Assembly (NCBI GenBank): GCA_963813895.1
Contig: CAWFAS010000002.1
Span: 124,001 to 188,000, forward strand
Direction: 5' to 3'
Length of the DNA stretch: 64,000 bases
From: DASZWJ01 sp963813895
Lineage (GTDB): Bacteria > Pseudomonadota > Gammaproteobacteria > JAURND01
Shown: piece by piece, positions 61,721 to 64,000 of the stretch
Numbering within the stretch: position 1 is the stretch's first letter
Layout: each line of letters begins with the position of its first letter
Notes under the pieces: model-generated
Database searches by the model: none
Seen by the model: only the letters and a program-made list of their open reading frames with translations
What the model was told of the DNA's origin: nothing
Position numbers and translations under genes: made by a program

Positions 61721-63583
61721 ATGCCTATAATCACCCCTCCCGCACTCAACCAGCAAGAACAGCGCTCCTCAGAAACCAAGCGAGCAATCAGTGCTGTACG
61801 TTTACTCATCGGTTTAGTGCAAAGTGCATTATTATATGTGCTTTCCTTAGCCTTAGCTACTAATGGTAAAAGCTGGCTGACTATTAATCCTGCTTTTTTA
61901 GTGTCACTGCTGTTAGTTGCAGTATTTGTCCCGCTTATTTTTATTCAAGGTGCGGGTAATATGCGCAGTGGTAGATTATTGATATGGGGAGCACTGGCGA
62001 CAATATTGATTGCCATGCTTGGATATTACAGCGTATGGCGGCTTTGGCCAGCGCTTGATTTTATATCTGCGAACAATTTTCCATCCTTTAAGTTAGTGAT
62101 TTTTATTATCATAGCTTTATTTATTTCCCACTCGTTAATTATCAGTGGCGATAAGGATCGTCGTTTTATGGCGCACTATACCACTTACTTTGATGTCGCA
62201 TGGAAGCACGGTATACAAGTGGTTTTGTCTTGCGTTTTTTTAGGTGCATTTTGGTTGCTACTTTGGTTAGGGGCGAGTTTATTTAAACTGATCAACCTGT
62301 ATTTTATCGCACATTTAATTAATAAGAACTGGTTCGCCATTCCCATCAGCACATTAGTCTTTACTGCGGGACTGCATATTAGCGATATTCGCGCAAGTCT
62401 GGTGCGCGGTACTCGTACACTTGTTCTGGTGTTTTTATCCTGGCTACTACCACTTATGACAATAATAGTAACAGGATTTTTAATCAGCTTAATATTCACT
62501 GGCTTGACGCCACTTTGGCAAACGAAAATGGCTGCAAAAATTTTACTCGTTGCTGCGGCTATACTGATTACTCTCATCAATGCGACTTATCAAGATGGTA
62601 GTCTTAAGCGTATGCCGCCAAAGATATTGCGTTATATGGGCACACTCGCAGCTTTGATATTAATGCCTCTGGTTGTATTGGCGGCTTATGCACTATGGCT
62701 ACGTGTTGTGCAATATGGTTGGATTGCTAATCGTGTCTTTGCTGCGGCTTTTCTCTTGGTCGCTATTTTTTATGCGCTGGGTTATATAGGGGCAGTGTTT
62801 AAATCAGGCCTTTGGTTACAATTTATTACTGTATGGAATTTTGTAGCAGCATTGCTGATTTTATTAGTTATTATGGCGCTATTCACGCCGCTTGCTGATC
62901 CAGCACGCTTATCTGTTGCTAATCAAGTGATGCGGTTGCAGAAAGGACAGATTACACCACAAAAATTCGATTTTAATTATTTAAGTGCATCAGGTGAACG
63001 TTTTGGTAACGAGGCGTTAATGCATCTGCAAAATAACGCACAAGGACCACAGGCTGAATATATCCGAACACAGGCAAAAGCTATATTAAGTCTAAACAAT
63101 AGAGTACCAACTGCTCCCATAAACAAAGATATCATTACCATCATGTTGAATATACACACTCCAGATGGACATTTACCGCCTTCATTTTTGCAACAAAATT
63201 GGAACGTACCGCAATCAAATGATTTTCCTAGTTGTCTGCACTCTACCGCATCTACTAAGTGTGATGTTTGGATGGAGGATATCAATCATGATGGTAAAAA
63301 AGAAATCGTTGTCATGTCAGGAACCAGTTATGAGGGAGCTCAATTGGTTGGCTTTCAATACGATAAGCAAGGTGGCGTTTGGCAAATGATAGGCAAATGG
63401 AAGATACCTTATAGCTGCTCTGAATTTATTACAGCAGCAAGAGCTGGAAAATTTAATATGATACTGCCAAAACCGCCTATCTGGCCCGATATGGAAGTGA
63501 TGGGGCGCCGCTTTCTTTTTTTACTGCCTGATTCAGATATTAACAAATCTTGTATCCAAAAAAAGAATCATGCTCATCTCTGA
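61721..63583 (+). CDS. DUF4153-like multi-pass membrane protein
   Basis: 620 residues. About ten hydrophobic segments fill residues ~20-415 (for example LLIGLVQSALLYVLSLALA, VSLLLVAVFVPLIFIQGAG, VVLSCVFLGAFWLLLWLG). A soluble tail (~425-620) includes MEDINHDGKKEIVVMSG, an FG-GAP-like Ca-binding motif. The arrangement resembles DUF4153 proteins of proteobacteria. The function is unknown. It stands alone on the plus strand, with a TTCAAACGCTTCGAG repeat ~25 bp upstream of the ATG. Confidence 0.7.
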   Translation: MPIITPPALNQQEQRSSETKRAISAVRLLIGLVQSALLYVLSLALATNGKSWLTINPAFLVSLLLVAVFVPLIFIQGAGNMRSGRLLIWGALATILIAMLGYYSVWRLWPALDFISANNFPSFKLVIFIIIALFISHSLIISGDKDRRFMAHYTTYFDVAWKHGIQVVLSCVFLGAFWLLLWLGASLFKLINLYFIAHLINKNWFAIPISTLVFTAGLHISDIRASLVRGTRTLVLVFLSWLLPLMTIIVTGFLISLIFTGLTPLWQTKMAAKILLVAAAILITLINATYQDGSLKRMPPKILRYMGTLAALILMPLVVLAAYALWLRVVQYGWIANRVFAAAFLLVAIFYALGYIGAVFKSGLWLQFITVWNFVAALLILLVIMALFTPLADPARLSVANQVMRLQKGQITPQKFDFNYLSASGERFGNEALMHLQNNAQGPQAEYIRTQAKAILSLNNRVPTAPINKDIITIMLNIHTPDGHLPPSFLQQNWNVPQSNDFPSCLHSTASTKCDVWMEDINHDGKKEIVVMSGTSYEGAQLVGFQYDKQGGVWQMIGKWKIPYSCSEFITAARAGKFNMILPKPPIWPDMEVMGRRFLFLLPDSDINKSCIQKKNHAHL

Positions 63584-63676
63584 ATTCAACTCATAACTGC
63601 AACTTTTACTTCCTCTGGGCACTTATCTTTTTTTAGGGTAAAGTACCTATACCCGATACAGTTGAGACTTCTAATC

Positions 63677-64000
63677 ATGCATCCCATTTTAAATATTGCT
63701 ATCAGCGCTGCACGCAAAGCAGGCAATGTCATATTGCGCTCTACAGAACGACTGGATACTATCAACCCGACTACTAAAGGACTAAATGATTTCGTCACCG
63801 ACGTTGACAAAAAAGCGGAACAGGAAATCATTGCTATTATAAAAAAAGCCCAACCAGACCATCAGATCCTCGCTGAAGAAACTGGCTTACATAAAGGACT
63901 GGCAGAATGCGAATGGATAATAGACCCTCTGGACGGCACTCATAATTACATGCGTGGCTTTCCACATTTTAGTGTTTCAATTGCTTTTCGCTATCGTGGA
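63677..64000 (+). CDS. suhB: Inositol-1-monophosphatase SuhB, partial (C-terminus beyond window)
   Basis: The first 108 codons of an IMPase-family protein. MHPILNIAISAARKAGNVIL, KGLNDFVTDVDKKAE, ILAEETG and the metal-binding IIDPLDGTHNYMRGFPHFSVSIA match SuhB closely. In E. coli it acts both as a phosphatase and as a factor in rRNA transcription with Nus proteins. The ATG at 63677 fits the family N-terminus. The gene runs off the window. Confidence 0.93.
   Translation, partial: MHPILNIAISAARKAGNVILRSTERLDTINPTTKGLNDFVTDVDKKAEQEIIAIIKKAQPDHQILAEETGLHKGLAECEWIIDPLDGTHNYMRGFPHFSVSIAFRYRG

Overview
The window reads as chromosome of a gammaproteobacterium, most likely of the Legionella/Coxiella side (Legionellales-like). 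This is inferred from gene order (rpmF-plsX-fabH-fabD-fabG-acpP-fabF-mltG-tmk, pcnB-folK, gcvR-bcp) and from several very large proteins built of eukaryotic-type modules (NACHT, HEAT, protein kinase, ankyrin, Sel1, RAP). Such proteins are typical of bacteria that live inside eukaryotic cells. No rRNA is present to settle the taxonomy. Many spacers hold palindromic or MITE-like repeats.

Layout. 0-4.7 kb (minus): nucleotide-sugar genes for LPS/O-antigen (rfbD partial, rfbC, rfbA, a WbpE-like and a WecE/RffA-like aminotransferase). 4.9-7.9 kb (plus): gcvR, bcp and a cNMP-patatin lipase. 8.3-11.1 kb (minus): a 927-residue protein with helical repeats and a RAP domain, whose stop codon lies inside a MITE-like palindrome. 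11.4-17.2 kb (minus): perM, ribH, ribBA, ribD and a POT transporter. 17.3-18.5 kb: glutaryl-CoA dehydrogenase. 18.5-26.5 kb (minus): a complete NHLM-type peptide export system (HlyD-like adaptor, ABC transporter, C39-peptidase ABC transporter) around six tiny genes. Four of these have a double-glycine leader and share a conserved core (VQNGVASTGGSV); two are divergent. No modification enzyme is nearby. This is the best candidate for an undescribed system.

26.8-37.5 kb (minus): rluB, scpB, scpA, tmk, mltG, fabF, acpP, fabG, fabD, fabH, plsX, rpmF and yceD, the fatty-acid and chromosome-housekeeping block. 37.7-44.8 kb: an MFS transporter, greA, carB preceded by tRNA-Glu(CTC), pcnB (probably with an AUU start) and folK. 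44.8-47.3 kb is a gene graveyard: a GLUG-motif fragment, a broken Sel1/ankyrin gene and an aldo/keto-reductase N-terminus. 47.3-54.5 kb (plus): a giant gene, about 2,407 codons if one missing base is restored, encoding NACHT, about 25 HEAT-like 36-residue repeats, a kinase domain with HRN in place of HRD, ankyrin, and a C-terminal CIMQ that fits a eukaryotic CaaX prenylation box. It is split by a one-base deletion in an A-run.

54.6-58.5 kb: an IscS-like desulfurase, then type IV pilus genes (pilin, PilF-like lipoprotein, DUF4124-like protein, PilT-like ATPase). 58.5-61.6 kb: twelve tandem 220-bp units that appear to be internally deleted copies of the GIY-YIG nuclease gene at the end of the array. 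61.7-64 kb: a DUF4153-like membrane protein and the start of suhB.
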